Of a DNA stretch of 64,000 bases, positions 46,911-56,294 are shown piece by piece. A program made the position numbers and the translations under genes. The stretch is from Mycolicibacterium austroafricanum. GTDB taxonomy: Bacteria > Actinomycetota > Actinomycetes > Mycobacteriales > Mycobacteriaceae. Position 1 is the stretch's first letter, and the number at the start of each line of letters is the position of its first letter. The stretch lies in assembly GCF_902705885.1 (NCBI RefSeq), contig NZ_CACSIP010000016.1, positions 46,839 to 110,838 of the forward strand. Direction: 5' to 3'. Below the pieces are notes generated by a model that was not told the DNA's origin, did no database searches, and was given only the letters and a program-made list of their open reading frames with translations.

Positions 46911-48524
46911 ATGACGGCGAACCGGACGGCGGCACAGCGGCTGGGCCGTGTGCTGGAACGAGTGACCAAACAGAGTGGCAGGGTCGCGGTGACTCCCGAG
47001 TTCGGTTCGTGGATCCTCGGCCGCGTTTCCGAGAGCCAAGGCCGCCGCCGGGTGCGGATCCAGCTCATCCTGACCACATTCGTGGTGTTCGCCAACCTGG
47101 TCGGAATCGGCGTCGCGGCGCTGGTCGTCACCGTCGCATTCCCCACCCCCAGCGTGTTCGACCGCGACGTCGTCTGGATCACCGCGATCGTCGTTCCGAT
47201 CTATCTGGCGACCGCGCTGGTGGTCGGGGTGTTCTGGGCGACGCTGCGGGTGATCAAGAACGTGCGGTGGGCGATCGAGGAGCGTCCCCCCACCCGCGAG
47301 GACCAGCGGAACACATTCCTGGCACCGTGGCGGCTGACCCGCGTCCTGTTGATCCTCTGGGGCGTCGGCACCATCCTCCTCACCACCCTCTACGGTCTGC
47401 AGGACACCGCCTACATCCCGAAGTGGCTACTGGGGGTCAGCTTCCCCGGCATCGTCGTCGCCGCGAGTTGTTATCTGTTCACCGAGTTCGCGCTGCGACC
47501 GGTCGCCGCCCAGGCGCTGGAGGCGGGTAAGCCGCCGCGGCGATTCGCCGAGGGCCTCATGGGCCGCACCATGCTGGTGTGGGCGCTGGGGTCGGGGGTG
47601 CCCGTGCTCGGCATCTTCCTCGCAGCCGCAATCACGTTGATCCAGCGCAACCTGACACCCACCCAGTTCACGGTCGCGGTGATGATCCTGGCGCTGTTCG
47701 CATTGCTCTTCGGGGCGATCCTGATGTGGATTCTGGCCTGGCTCACGGTGACCCCGGTGCGCGTCGTGCGGGCGGCCCTCAACCGGGTCGAGCGGGGAGA
47801 CCTGGACACCAACCTGGTGGTCTTCGACGGCACAGAGCTGGGCCAGTTGCAGCGCGGGTTCAACTCGATGGTGCACGGGCTGCGGGAACGCGAACGGGTG
47901 CGCGATCTGTTCGGGCGTCACGTCGGCCGGGAGGTCGCCGCGCTGGCCGAGCAGGAACGACCCGAATTGGGCGGCGAAGAGCGCTATGCCGCAGTCGTCT
48001 TCGTCGACATCATCGGGTCGACCAAGCTGGTGACCAGCCTGCCGGCCGCGGAGGTCGTCGAACTGCTCAACCGGTTCTTCGCGGTGATCGTCGAGGAGGT
48101 CGACCGCCACCACGGACTGGTGAACAAGTTCGAGGGTGATGCCGTCCTGGCGGTCTTCGGCGCCCCGGTGTCGCTGCAGCATCCCGAGGACGAGTCACTG
48201 GCGGCGGCCCGGGCGATCAGCCGGCGGCTGTGTGAGGAGGTGCCCGAGTGTGAGGCGGGTATCGGCGTCGCCGCCGGACATGTCGTCGCCGGCAACGTCG
48301 GCGCATGGGAACGCTTCGAGTACACGGTCATCGGCGAACCCGTCAATGAGGCGGCCCGGCTGTGCGAACTGTCCAAGAACGAACCTTCGCGGCTGGTGGC
48401 ATCGGGTGCGGTGGTGCGCAATGCCACCGAAACCGAAAGTGCGCATTGGACTCTCGGCGAGTCGGTGACACTGCGCGGATACGACGAGCCGATCCGGCTG
48501 GCCACCCCGGTCAGTGCGGACTGA
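46911..48524 (+). CDS. Membrane class III adenylate cyclase with HAMP domain (Rv1318c-1320c family)
   Basis: This 537-residue protein has six membrane helices (about 48-295), a HAMP linker, the family hallmark [20 protein letters not shown], and a cyclase domain making cAMP. Catalytic pieces are [10 protein letters not shown] (metal Asp), [15 protein letters not shown] (substrate Lys, second Asp) and [14 protein letters not shown] (Asn/Arg). It occupies the place of the Rv1318c-Rv1320c cluster next to nucS. A TAGGCT 15 bases before the ATG suggests a nearly leaderless transcript. The 3' end overlaps glutaminase by 14 bp. Confidence 0.92.
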   Translation: MTANRTAAQRLGRVLERVTKQSGRVAVTPEFGSWILGRVSESQGRRRVRIQLILTTFVVFANLVGIGVAALVVTVAFPTPSVFDRDVVWITAIVVPIYLATALVVGVFWATLRVIKNVRWAIEERPPTREDQRNTFLAPWRLTRVLLILWGVGTILLTTLYGLQDTAYIPKWLLGVSFPGIVVAASCYLFTEFALRPVAAQALEAGKPPRRFAEGLMGRTMLVWALGSGVPVLGIFLAAAITLIQRNLTPTQFTVAVMILALFALLFGAILMWILAWLTVTPVRVVRAALNRVERGDLDTNLVVFDGTELGQLQRGFNSMVHGLRERERVRDLFGRHVGREVAALAEQERPELGGEERYAAVVFVDIIGSTKLVTSLPAAEVVELLNRFFAVIVEEVDRHHGLVNKFEGDAVLAVFGAPVSLQHPEDESLAAARAISRRLCEEVPECEAGIGVAAGHVVAGNVGAWERFEYTVIGEPVNEAARLCELSKNEPSRLVASGAVVRNATETESAHWTLGESVTLRGYDEPIRLATPVSAD

Positions 48525-49809
48525 CGCGCCGATTGCGGTCCAGCCAGGACCGCGCTTCGTCGACGGCTGCGTCGACCGTGTGGAAGCACACCGCCTGCAG
48601 GTCGGGCTCGGAGCGGATGACGATGCCATCGGGGTCCACCAGGTAGCCGACCTTGCCGGCGGACCGTAGCGCGGAACTCATGCCCGACAGCAGCGCCCGT
48701 GCGGCGTCGTCGATGTCGTCGACGCGGGACACATCCAGAATCGCGACCTCGAAGTCGTCCCGGTCGCGGTCGGCCACGCGCAGCACCTGCTCTGCGCCGC
48801 TGAACAGCAGATCGCCGTGCGTCTCGTAGACCCGAATCCCGCGGCTGGGTTCATGCACGGCGCGCAGCGTTGACCGCGAATCGCGCGCCACCGTCAGGAA
48901 GTGCAGACCCAACTGCTCGGACAGGCTGCGGCACAACAGCACTCCGCGCACGCTGTTGCCCTTGTCGTCGAGCCGTGGCGAATACACCCCGATCCCGAGC
49001 TGTCCTGGCAGCACCGCGACGATCCCGCCGCCGACGCCGCTCTTGGCGGGCATTCCCACCGCGCTGACCCAATCGCCGGCAGCGTCGTACATCCCGCAGG
49101 TGACCATCACCGACAACGTCCGCCGAACCACCGCCGCGCTCAGCACCCGCCGGCCGGTCTGCGGGTTGACGCCGCCGCGGGCGAGCGTGGCGCCGATCTT
49201 TGCCAGGTCCGTCGACGTCACGCGCAGCGCGCACTGGCGGAAGTACACGTCGAGCACGTCGTCGGGATCGTCGGCGAGCACTCCGAGACTCTGCAGCATG
49301 TAGCCGATCGCGCGGTTGCGGCTGCCGGCAGCCTTCTCGGAGGCATAGACGTCGACGTCCAGTTCCAGACGGTGTCCGACGATCGCCGAGTAGAAGTCCC
49401 GGATCAGCGCGAACCTCTCGTCGGGCGAGGCGCCCGGCACCAGTGAGACCGCAGCGATGGCCCCGGCGTTGATCATCGGGTTCTTGGGCGTCTTCGTGAT
49501 GTGGTCCACGCTGATCTCGTTGAACGCCTCGCCGGAGGGTTCCACGCCGATCTTCGCATCGACGGCGGCCACGCCGATACGCTCGAGCGCCAGCGCGTAC
49601 GTCAACGGCTTGGAGATCGACTGAATGGTGAATTCGACTGATGCGTCCCCGGATTCATAGATGAAGCCGTCCGCCGACGACAGCGAGAGGCCGAATCCGC
49701 TCGGATCGACAGACGCCAGCTCAGGGATGTACTGGGCCAGCTCGCCATCGGCGACACCGGCGTGTTCGGCGCGGATTCCGTCGAGATAGCGCTGCACCAG
49801 TTCTGCCAC
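48511..49809 (-). CDS. glsA: Glutaminase A with C-terminal STAS domain
   Basis: This 432-residue protein has a serine-dependent beta-lactamase-fold glutaminase (about 1-305: EFTIQSISKPLTYALAL with the SxxK nucleophile, NPMINAGAIA, SRNRAIGYMLQ, MPAKSGVGGGI) that converts glutamine to glutamate and ammonia. A STAS-like domain follows (about 320-425: FEVAILDVSRVDDIDDAARALL). STAS fusions occur in some actinobacterial and animal-type GlsA proteins and may sense nucleotides. It starts with GTG. It sits in a block absent from the M. tuberculosis alkA-cyclase junction. Confidence 0.92.
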   Translation of the reverse strand: MAELVQRYLDGIRAEHAGVADGELAQYIPELASVDPSGFGLSLSSADGFIYESGDASVEFTIQSISKPLTYALALERIGVAAVDAKIGVEPSGEAFNEISVDHITKTPKNPMINAGAIAAVSLVPGASPDERFALIRDFYSAIVGHRLELDVDVYASEKAAGSRNRAIGYMLQSLGVLADDPDDVLDVYFRQCALRVTSTDLAKIGATLARGGVNPQTGRRVLSAAVVRRTLSVMVTCGMYDAAGDWVSAVGMPAKSGVGGGIVAVLPGQLGIGVYSPRLDDKGNSVRGVLLCRSLSEQLGLHFLTVARDSRSTLRAVHEPSRGIRVYETHGDLLFSGAEQVLRVADRDRDDFEVAILDVSRVDDIDDAARALLSGMSSALRSAGKVGYLVDPDGIVIRSEPDLQAVCFHTVDAAVDEARSWLDRNRRVSPH

Positions 49810-49862
49810 AGCTCGGAGTATGTAGCTTGCACCCCACCTTTGTCATGCCCTGCGCCCTCCGG

Positions 49863-50606
49863 CTACCGGCGGGCCGGCCACACCGGCGCTCCGAGTTCGC
49901 GCGACACCGTGCGCGCCGCGTCGCGAAGCGCGTCGATTTCGGCGGGCTCCAGCGGCCACCTGGCAGCGGGAACCACCAGGCTGATCGCCCCGATCGCCTC
50001 CCCCGACGAATCGAATACCGCTGCAGCACAGGCACATTCGCCGATCACGGCTTCCTCGACCTCATGGGCTATGCCGGTGGTTCGCACCGAGTCGAGTTGG
50101 CCGGCCAGCACCTCGGGCGCGGTGATCGTCTCACCGGTCATGCTGCGCAACGGCCCCTGCGGGAGTCCACCGGAAGCGAACGCCAGCAACGCCTTGCCCA
50201 AAGCGCTGGCATGAGCCGGGATCACGATGCCGACCTCGGGCATCTGACGGGTTCCGTCAGGTCGGGGTTCGTGGGCGACGACGACGACCTCGTCGAACAG
50301 CAGCACCGCGGTGCGCACCGCACACCCGGTGCGCCGCGCCAGCCCCTCGGCCCAGATCGCCACCCGCGCACGCAGTTCAAGCGTCTCGAGGTAGACGTTG
50401 CCCAACCGCAGCGTCGCCGGACCCAGACGGTAACGGCCCGAATCGAGTTCCTGCTGCACCATTCCGTGCGCGAGCAGGGTGCGGATCAGTCCGTGCACTG
50501 TCGACGGCGCAAGATCGATCGCGGCCGCGATCTCCCCCAGGCTCATCCGGCGCCCGCCCTGCAACACAGTGAGGATGCGTAGCGCCCGGTCGACCGCCTG
50601 GATCAT
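49863..50606 (-). CDS. IclR family transcriptional regulator of the glpF-dha operon
   Basis: This 247-residue regulator has a winged helix at the N-terminus (QAVDRALRILTVLQG, then SLGEIAAAIDLAPSTVHGLIRTLLAHG) and the IclR effector domain (IPAHASALGKALLAF ... SLVVPAARW). It is divergent from the glycerol facilitator gene and shares with it a control region holding a CATTCGA/TCGAATG inverted repeat. By context it should sense glycerol, dihydroxyacetone or a derivative. The ATG at 50606 is chosen; longer frames enter the promoter. Confidence 0.88.
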   Translation of the reverse strand: MIQAVDRALRILTVLQGGRRMSLGEIAAAIDLAPSTVHGLIRTLLAHGMVQQELDSGRYRLGPATLRLGNVYLETLELRARVAIWAEGLARRTGCAVRTAVLLFDEVVVVAHEPRPDGTRQMPEVGIVIPAHASALGKALLAFASGGLPQGPLRSMTGETITAPEVLAGQLDSVRTTGIAHEVEEAVIGECACAAAVFDSSGEAIGAISLVVPAARWPLEPAEIDALRDAARTVSRELGAPVWPARR

Positions 50607-50671
50607 CTGCTCCCACTTTCGTTGCGCGCACCCCTTGTGCCCCTCGAAGCATAAGCGTATGGTCCAGATCA

Positions 50672-50690
50672 CATTCGACATTATCGAATG
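50672..50690. promoter_or_regulatory. Inverted repeat between iclR and glpF genes
   Basis: CATTCGA (50672-50678) and TCGAATG (50684-50690) form a perfect inverted repeat with 7-bp arms and 5-bp spacing. Just downstream, CCGATA occurs twice nine bases apart. The location suggests an IclR operator controlling the dihydroxyacetone operon. Confidence 0.5.
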
Positions 50691-50762
50691 CAATCCGATA
50701 TCGCCGATAGCGAGTCGGGCGGGACCCTCCGGCGGCATTCGTACAACTCACAAGGAGCAAGC

Positions 50763-51539
50763 ATGGACGAGCCCTCACTCCCGCAGAAGCTCGTAGCCGA
50801 AGCCCTCGGCACCGCCTTTCTGGTGTTCGTCGGCGTCGGTGCCGTACCAGCCACCCTGATCGTCAACGGCGACGCCCCGTTCACGATGGCGGACCTGGGG
50901 ATGATCTCCTTCGCGTTCGCCACCATCGTGGTCGCCACCATCTACGCCCTGGGCCACATCTCGGGCAACCACATCAACCCCGCGGTCACCGTCGGACTGG
51001 CGGTCACCGGCAACTTCCCGTGGTCGCGGGTGCCCGCCTACATCGGCGCGCAGGTTGTCGGCGCCGTTGCCGGCGCGGCCGCGATCATCGGTGTGCTCGG
51101 GATGGCGGCCAGCGACGTCGGCCTCGGCGTCGCCGCCTACTCCAGCGAAACCCCATCGATCCAGGCCTTTTTCGCCGAGTTCGTGGGTACGTTCATTCTT
51201 GTGTTCACCGTGTTCGGCGTGATCCACCGCAAGGCTTCCGCCGGGTTCGCCGGAGTGGCGATCGGCCTGGTGGTCTTCGCCGCGATCATCCCCGTCGCCC
51301 CCACCACCGGAGCCGCGATCAATCCTGCCCGCACCTTCGGACCGATGTTCGTCCAGCAACTCGCCGGCGGGCAGGTCTCGTGGAGTCAGCTTCCGGTCTA
51401 CCTCGGCGCGGAGTTCCTCGCCGGCATCCTCGCCGCCGTGACCTACGTCGCGATCTCCCGTACCCGGGCCGACTCCGCACCGGAAAGCCCGGTCGCCGCA
51501 CCCGCCGATTCCACCCCCCAGACCACCAGCGCAGCCTGA
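50763..51539 (+). CDS. Aquaporin / glycerol facilitator (MIP family)
   Basis: This 258-residue channel has six membrane helices and both NPA loops: GNHINPAVTVG (about 70) and GAAINPARTFGP (about 185). The C-terminal tail is Ala/Pro/Thr-rich. As the first gene of an operon with DhaK, DhaL and DhaM it probably admits glycerol or dihydroxyacetone. The ATG follows AAGGAGCAAGC, a clear ribosome site. Twelve bases separate it from dhaK. Confidence 0.92.
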   Translation: MDEPSLPQKLVAEALGTAFLVFVGVGAVPATLIVNGDAPFTMADLGMISFAFATIVVATIYALGHISGNHINPAVTVGLAVTGNFPWSRVPAYIGAQVVGAVAGAAAIIGVLGMAASDVGLGVAAYSSETPSIQAFFAEFVGTFILVFTVFGVIHRKASAGFAGVAIGLVVFAAIIPVAPTTGAAINPARTFGPMFVQQLAGGQVSWSQLPVYLGAEFLAGILAAVTYVAISRTRADSAPESPVAAPADSTPQTTSAA

Positions 51540-51551
51540 GGAGACAACCCC

Positions 51552-52559
51552 GTGAAGAAACTCATCAACGACCCCGGCGACGTCGTCGCAGAAGCACTGC
51601 ACGGCATGGCGCTCGCCCACCCGGAACTGCGAATCGACCACACCCACCGGATCATCTATCGCGGTGATGCCCCGGTGCCCGGCAAGGTCGCGCTCATCTC
51701 CGGAGGTGGTTCGGGCCACGAACCGCTGCACGGCGGCTTTGTCGGCGCCGGCATGTTGGACGCGGCGTGCGCCGGCGAGGTCTTCACCTCACCGGTACCC
51801 GATCAGATGCTGGAGGCGACCAAGACCGTCGACGGCGGCGCCGGGGTCCTGCACATCGTCAAGAACTACACCGGTGACGTGATGAACTTCGAGATGGCCG
51901 CCGAACTCGCGCAGGCCGAGGGCATCGACGTCGAGTCGGTGATCGTCGACGACGACGTCGCCGTACAGGACAGCACCTACACCGCCGGGCGCCGCGGCGT
52001 CGGCGCCACGGTGCTGGTGGAGAAACTGGCGGGGGCCGCGGCCGATCAGGGACGCAGCCTGGCCGAGGTGGTCGGGGTCGCCCGGCGGGTCGACGAGTCG
52101 GCGCGCAGTATGGGGGTGGCGCTCACGTCGTGCACAGTGCCCGCTGTCGGTCATCCGACCTTCGATCTACCCGACAACGAGATGGAGCTCGGCATCGGGA
52201 TCCACGGGGAACCGGGCAGGCAGCGACTGCCGATGCAGCCGGCCCGAGCAGTCGCCGAGTTGTTGCTCGAGCCGATCCTCGCCGACCTCGACTTCGCGTC
52301 GGATGCCGCCGGCGGCGGTGTCATTCTGTTCGTCAACAGCATGGGAGCCACGCCGCCGCTCGAGCTGTACGTGATGTACTCCGAGATCGCCGCGATTCTC
52401 GACAAGGCCGGGGTGTCAGTGGTGCGCTCACTGGTCGGGCCCTACATCACCAGCCTCGACATGGCGGGTTGCTCGGTGACGCTGCTGCGCACCGACGACG
52501 ATCTGCTGGGTCTGTGGGACCACCCGGTCAACACGCCGGCGCTGCGGAAAGGCTGCTGA
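51552..52559 (+). CDS. dhaK: DhaK, dihydroxyacetone-binding kinase subunit
   Basis: This 335-residue subunit binds dihydroxyacetone covalently through His218 (GIGIHGEPG), with His56 (GGGSGHEPLH) as the second active-site histidine, the same numbering as in E. coli DhaK. TSCTVPAVGHPTF is also typical. It receives phosphate from DhaL-bound ADP/ATP. It starts with GTG and overlaps dhaL by one base (TGATG). Confidence 0.95.
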   Translation: MKKLINDPGDVVAEALHGMALAHPELRIDHTHRIIYRGDAPVPGKVALISGGGSGHEPLHGGFVGAGMLDAACAGEVFTSPVPDQMLEATKTVDGGAGVLHIVKNYTGDVMNFEMAAELAQAEGIDVESVIVDDDVAVQDSTYTAGRRGVGATVLVEKLAGAAADQGRSLAEVVGVARRVDESARSMGVALTSCTVPAVGHPTFDLPDNEMELGIGIHGEPGRQRLPMQPARAVAELLLEPILADLDFASDAAGGGVILFVNSMGATPPLELYVMYSEIAAILDKAGVSVVRSLVGPYITSLDMAGCSVTLLRTDDDLLGLWDHPVNTPALRKGC

Positions 52560-53206
52560 TGAGCACCGACCAGACCATCGACGTCGCCCTGGTCACCGAA
52601 TGGCTGCGCGAGTTCGCCCGGGTGATCACCGAGAACGCGCAGTATCTCAGCGATCTCGACGCCGCCATCGGTGACGCCGACCACGGCATCAACATGGACC
52701 GCGGCATGACCGCCGTGATCGCGGCCGTCGACGAAGCCCCGCCCACCGACCTTCCGGCGCTGTTCAAGAAGGTCGGCATGACGTTGGTCAGTTCGGTCGG
52801 TGGCGCCAGCGGACCGCTGTACGGCACGCTCTTCCTTCGGATGGCCCCGGCGTTCGGTGCGGATACCGCGGGCGCCGCCGAGTTCGCCAAGGCACTGCGC
52901 GCCGGAGTCGACGGTGTGGTCGCGCGCGGGCGCGCCGAGGCCGGCGACAAGACGATGTTCGACGCGCTGGCGCCGGCACTGGACGCGCTCGAGGGTGCGC
53001 TGGCATCCGGCGACGGTCTCGCCCCCGCGCTGCGGGCAGCCGCATCGGCCGCCGAGCAAGGACGCGACGCCACCGAATCCATGGTCGCGCGCAAGGGCAG
53101 AGCCAGCTATCTGGGACAGCGCAGCGTCGGGCACATCGATCCGGGCGCCACCTCCTCGGCGATGCTGATCACCGCGGCGGCAACGGCATTCGGAGCAGGC
53201 GGATGA
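52559..53206 (+). CDS. dhaL: DhaL, ADP-binding dihydroxyacetone kinase subunit
   Basis: This 215-residue helical-barrel subunit holds the nucleotide that relays phosphate from DhaM to dihydroxyacetone. The Mg-binding aspartates are in LDAAIGDADHGINMDRG (about 34-50). SSVGGASGPLYGTLFLRMA, GDKTMFDALAPAL and SYLGQRSVGHIDPGATSSAML are all DhaL signatures. It overlaps dhaK at its start and dhaM (ATGA) at its end. Confidence 0.95.
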   Translation: MSTDQTIDVALVTEWLREFARVITENAQYLSDLDAAIGDADHGINMDRGMTAVIAAVDEAPPTDLPALFKKVGMTLVSSVGGASGPLYGTLFLRMAPAFGADTAGAAEFAKALRAGVDGVVARGRAEAGDKTMFDALAPALDALEGALASGDGLAPALRAAASAAEQGRDATESMVARKGRASYLGQRSVGHIDPGATSSAMLITAAATAFGAGG

Positions 53207-55656
53207 GCGCCACCGGGCTGGTCGGGCTCGTCATCGTCTCGCATAGCCGGGCGCTGGCCCGCGCGGCCGTGGGGCTCGCTCAGGAGATGGTGCACGGCAA
53301 GCAGCTGAAGATCACCATCGCCGCCGGGCTCGACGACACGACGTTCGGCACCGACGCCACCCAGATCGTCGAAGCCATCACCGCCGCTGATCAGGGCGCC
53401 GGCGTGGTGGTGCTGATGGACCTCGGAAGTGCGGTGCTCTCCGCAGAACTCGCACTCGATCTGCTCGACGACGAACTTCGCGGGCGGGTGGTGCTGTGCC
53501 CCGCTCCGCTGGTCGAGGGGTTGGTCGTCGCAGCCGTCGCGGCGGCCGGGGGCGCCACCATCGACGAAGTGGTGGCCGAGGCGGCCGGCGCGCTGGCCGG
53601 CAAGATCGGCCATCTCGATCCGGCACCCGCAGCGGCGGTGTCCGCGGACGCCCCCGCCGGAGCCGACGAACTGACCGGCCAGTTCGTCGTCACCAATCCG
53701 CACGGGCTCCATGCCAGGCCCGCCGCCCGGCTCGTTCAGGAGGCACGCAAGCGCGATGCCCGGGTTTCGATCCGCAACCGCTCGACCGACTCGGAATGGG
53801 TTGCAGCAGGCAGTCTGTCGAAGATCGCGACGCTGGGGGTGCGAAGCGGTCACGAGGTCGAGGTGCGCGTCTCCGGCAGCCAGGCCGCGGAGGCGTTGGA
53901 CCATGTCCTGGCGTTGGCGGCCCGACACTTCGACGAGCCGCTGACCGAGCCGCCCGTCGCCGCCGAGCCGGTCGGCACGCGCCAGGGTCCGATCGGCGCG
54001 GCCCCCGGTCTGGGCATCGGGCCGGCCCGGTCGGCGCGGCTGCGGCCGATCGCGATTCCGGACACCGCCGCCGAAGACCCCGCCACCGAATGGCGACGGG
54101 TGAGCAAGGCCATCGCCGGTGTTCGGCGTGCCATCGGCCAGCTGCGCACCCATACCGCGCGCGAGGTCGGCGAGACCGAGGCGTCGATCTTCGACGCCCA
54201 CCAATTGCTGCTCGATGACACCGAGTTGCTCGACGGTGTCCGCGCCCGCATCGACGCCGGCGGCTCAGCGGTAGCGGCGTGGTCGCAGACTGTGGCCGCG
54301 CTGGCCGCCGAGTTCACGGCGCTGCCCGATCCCTATTTGAGGGCACGAGCCGAGGACGTCACCGCGGTGGGTGACCAGGTGCTGCGGGCCATGCTCGGCT
54401 CGGCGACCTCGACAGTGGACACCACCGGGGTCCTCATCGCCGCCGACCTCACCCCGGCCGAAGCCGCCGAGCTGGTACCCGAACAGGTGGCCGCCGTGGT
54501 TCTGGCCTTCGGTAGCCCGCATGCCCACAACGTCATCCTGCTGCGCGCCAAGGGAATCCCTGCCGTCGTCGGCGCCGGACCGGCCGCACTGCACATCGCC
54601 GAAGGCACCGTGGTGGCGGTGGACGGCACCAGCGGCGAGGTCATCGTCGACCCACCCGACGATCTCCGCCGCCGCTTCGGTGACCGGGTCGCGGCGCTGG
54701 CACGTCGGCAGAGCACGGCCAGGGCGCGGGCGGCCGAACCGGCGATCACCACCGATGGAAGGGTGGTGCGGGTAGGGGCGAATCTCGGTTCGGTGGACGA
54801 CGCCAGGGCGGCGGTGGCCGCCGGCGCCGACTTCGCGGGCCTGATCCGCACCGAGTTCCTGTTCCTCGGCCGGCCCGATGCGCCGGATGTCGAGGAACAG
54901 ACCGCGGTGTACCGCAAGATCGCCGAATCGATGGACGGTAGACGAATCACGCTGCGCACCTTGGACGTCGGCGGTGACAAACCGTTGGAGTTCCTGCCGA
55001 CGCCTGCAGAGGCCAACCCGTTTCTCGGGGTGCGCGGTATCCGGCTGTCCCTGCAGCATCGGCAACTGTTGACCGACCAACTACTGGCCATGGCCCGGGT
55101 GGCACACCAGACACCGGTCAGCGTGATGTTTCCGATGGTGAGCACGCTCGACGAGTTGTTCGCCGCCCGCGGTCTCCTCGACGAAGCGCTGGCCGCGACC
55201 GGGCGTGGGCGCCCGCAGGATCTGCAGGTCGGGATGATGGTGGAGGTGCCGGCCGCGGCACTCAAAGCCGCGGCGTTCGCACGGCATGTGGATTTCTTCT
55301 CGATCGGCACCAACGACCTCACCCAGTACGCGCTGGCCGCCGACCGCAACAACGAGGCGGTCGCGGCGATCGGCGACACCTTCGACCCCGGCCTGCTGGC
55401 GCTGATCCGCAGCACCTGCCAGGGTGCCGCCGGCCAGGCCTCGGTATCGGTGTGCGGTGAGTTCGCCGCCGACGAGCGCGCCGCCGGGTTGCTGGTCGGG
55501 TTGGGCGTCGAGGCGTTGTCGGTGTCCCCGCCGGCCATCGCGTCGACCAAGGAAGCGGTGCGGGCAGTGGACAGTCGGAACGCGGCCGTCGCGGCCACGG
55601 CGGCACTGTCGGCCGACAGCGCGTCCGCGGTGCGGGAGCAGCTGAATCCCGGGTAG
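53203..55656 (+). CDS. dhaM: DhaM: IIA(Dha)-HPr-Enzyme I fusion phosphotransferase
   Basis: This 817-residue protein unites three PTS modules. DhaM IIA is at about 1-135, with phospho-His14 in IVSHSRALA. HPr is at about 158-245, with His170 in NPHGLHARPAARL. Enzyme I is at about 262-800. EI parts seen are ETEASIFDAHQLLLDD, the phospho-His region FGSPHAHNVILLRAKGIPAVVG (His442), RTEFLFLGR, FPMVSTLDE, SIGTNDLTQYALAADRNN and the C-terminal Cys of VCGEFAADERAAGLL. E. coli DhaM has the same order but only a short EI piece. Here EI is full length, so PEP could drive DhaL/DhaK without separate EI and HPr. Confidence 0.93.
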   Translation: MSATGLVGLVIVSHSRALARAAVGLAQEMVHGKQLKITIAAGLDDTTFGTDATQIVEAITAADQGAGVVVLMDLGSAVLSAELALDLLDDELRGRVVLCPAPLVEGLVVAAVAAAGGATIDEVVAEAAGALAGKIGHLDPAPAAAVSADAPAGADELTGQFVVTNPHGLHARPAARLVQEARKRDARVSIRNRSTDSEWVAAGSLSKIATLGVRSGHEVEVRVSGSQAAEALDHVLALAARHFDEPLTEPPVAAEPVGTRQGPIGAAPGLGIGPARSARLRPIAIPDTAAEDPATEWRRVSKAIAGVRRAIGQLRTHTAREVGETEASIFDAHQLLLDDTELLDGVRARIDAGGSAVAAWSQTVAALAAEFTALPDPYLRARAEDVTAVGDQVLRAMLGSATSTVDTTGVLIAADLTPAEAAELVPEQVAAVVLAFGSPHAHNVILLRAKGIPAVVGAGPAALHIAEGTVVAVDGTSGEVIVDPPDDLRRRFGDRVAALARRQSTARARAAEPAITTDGRVVRVGANLGSVDDARAAVAAGADFAGLIRTEFLFLGRPDAPDVEEQTAVYRKIAESMDGRRITLRTLDVGGDKPLEFLPTPAEANPFLGVRGIRLSLQHRQLLTDQLLAMARVAHQTPVSVMFPMVSTLDELFAARGLLDEALAATGRGRPQDLQVGMMVEVPAAALKAAAFARHVDFFSIGTNDLTQYALAADRNNEAVAAIGDTFDPGLLALIRSTCQGAAGQASVSVCGEFAADERAAGLLVGLGVEALSVSPPAIASTKEAVRAVDSRNAAVAATAALSADSASAVREQLNPG

Positions 55657-55664
55657 AAAGAACC

Positions 55665-56294
55665 ATGGCCGGTTCCGACGCGCACTTCTACCGGGCGGAA
55701 GACGGTTCGGGACTTCCGCACGACCCGCTCAACGCGATCATCGGCCCTCGGCCGATCGGCTGGATCTCGTCGCTCAGCGCCACGGGAGCACCCAACCTCG
55801 CCCCCTACAGCTTCTTCAACGCGTTCAACTACAGGCCGCCGATCATCGGCTTCGCCTCTATCGGCTGGAAGGACACCGTTTCGAACATCGACGCCACCGG
55901 CGAGTTCGTGTGGAACCTCGCCACCCGTCCGCTGGCCGCAGCGATGAACGAGACATCGGCCTCGATTCCACCCGACGCCGACGAGTTCGTCCGTAGTGGA
56001 CTGACCCCGGTGCCCGCCAAAGTCATTGTGGGACAGCGGGTGCTCGAATCTCCGGTCAACTTCGAGTGCAAACTCACCCAGATGGTTCAGCTGAGCAGCA
56101 TCGACGGCAGCGCCGTCTCCACGTGGCTGGTCCTCGGCCAAGTGGTCGCCGTTCACATCGATCAACAGTTCTTGGTCGACGGTGTCTACGACACGGCGGC
56201 CGCGCAACCCATCCTGCGCGCGGGTGGACTCGGCAACTACGCCGAGGTGCTGCCCGAGACGATGTTCACGATGATCCGACCCGACGACCGCTAG
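55665..56294 (+). CDS. Flavin reductase-like FMN-binding split-barrel protein
   Basis: This 209-residue protein is of the flavin_reduct family. PHDPLNAIIGPRPIGWISSLSATGAPNLAPYSFFNAF is the typical FMN-binding opening, and it ends GGLGNYAEV. Members reduce flavin or bind FMN as part of two-component oxygenases or esterase-like flavoproteins. It starts eight bases after dhaM, so it may be read through from the dha operon, though a link in function is not obvious. Confidence 0.88.
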   Translation: MAGSDAHFYRAEDGSGLPHDPLNAIIGPRPIGWISSLSATGAPNLAPYSFFNAFNYRPPIIGFASIGWKDTVSNIDATGEFVWNLATRPLAAAMNETSASIPPDADEFVRSGLTPVPAKVIVGQRVLESPVNFECKLTQMVQLSSIDGSAVSTWLVLGQVVAVHIDQQFLVDGVYDTAAAQPILRAGGLGNYAEVLPETMFTMIRPDDR

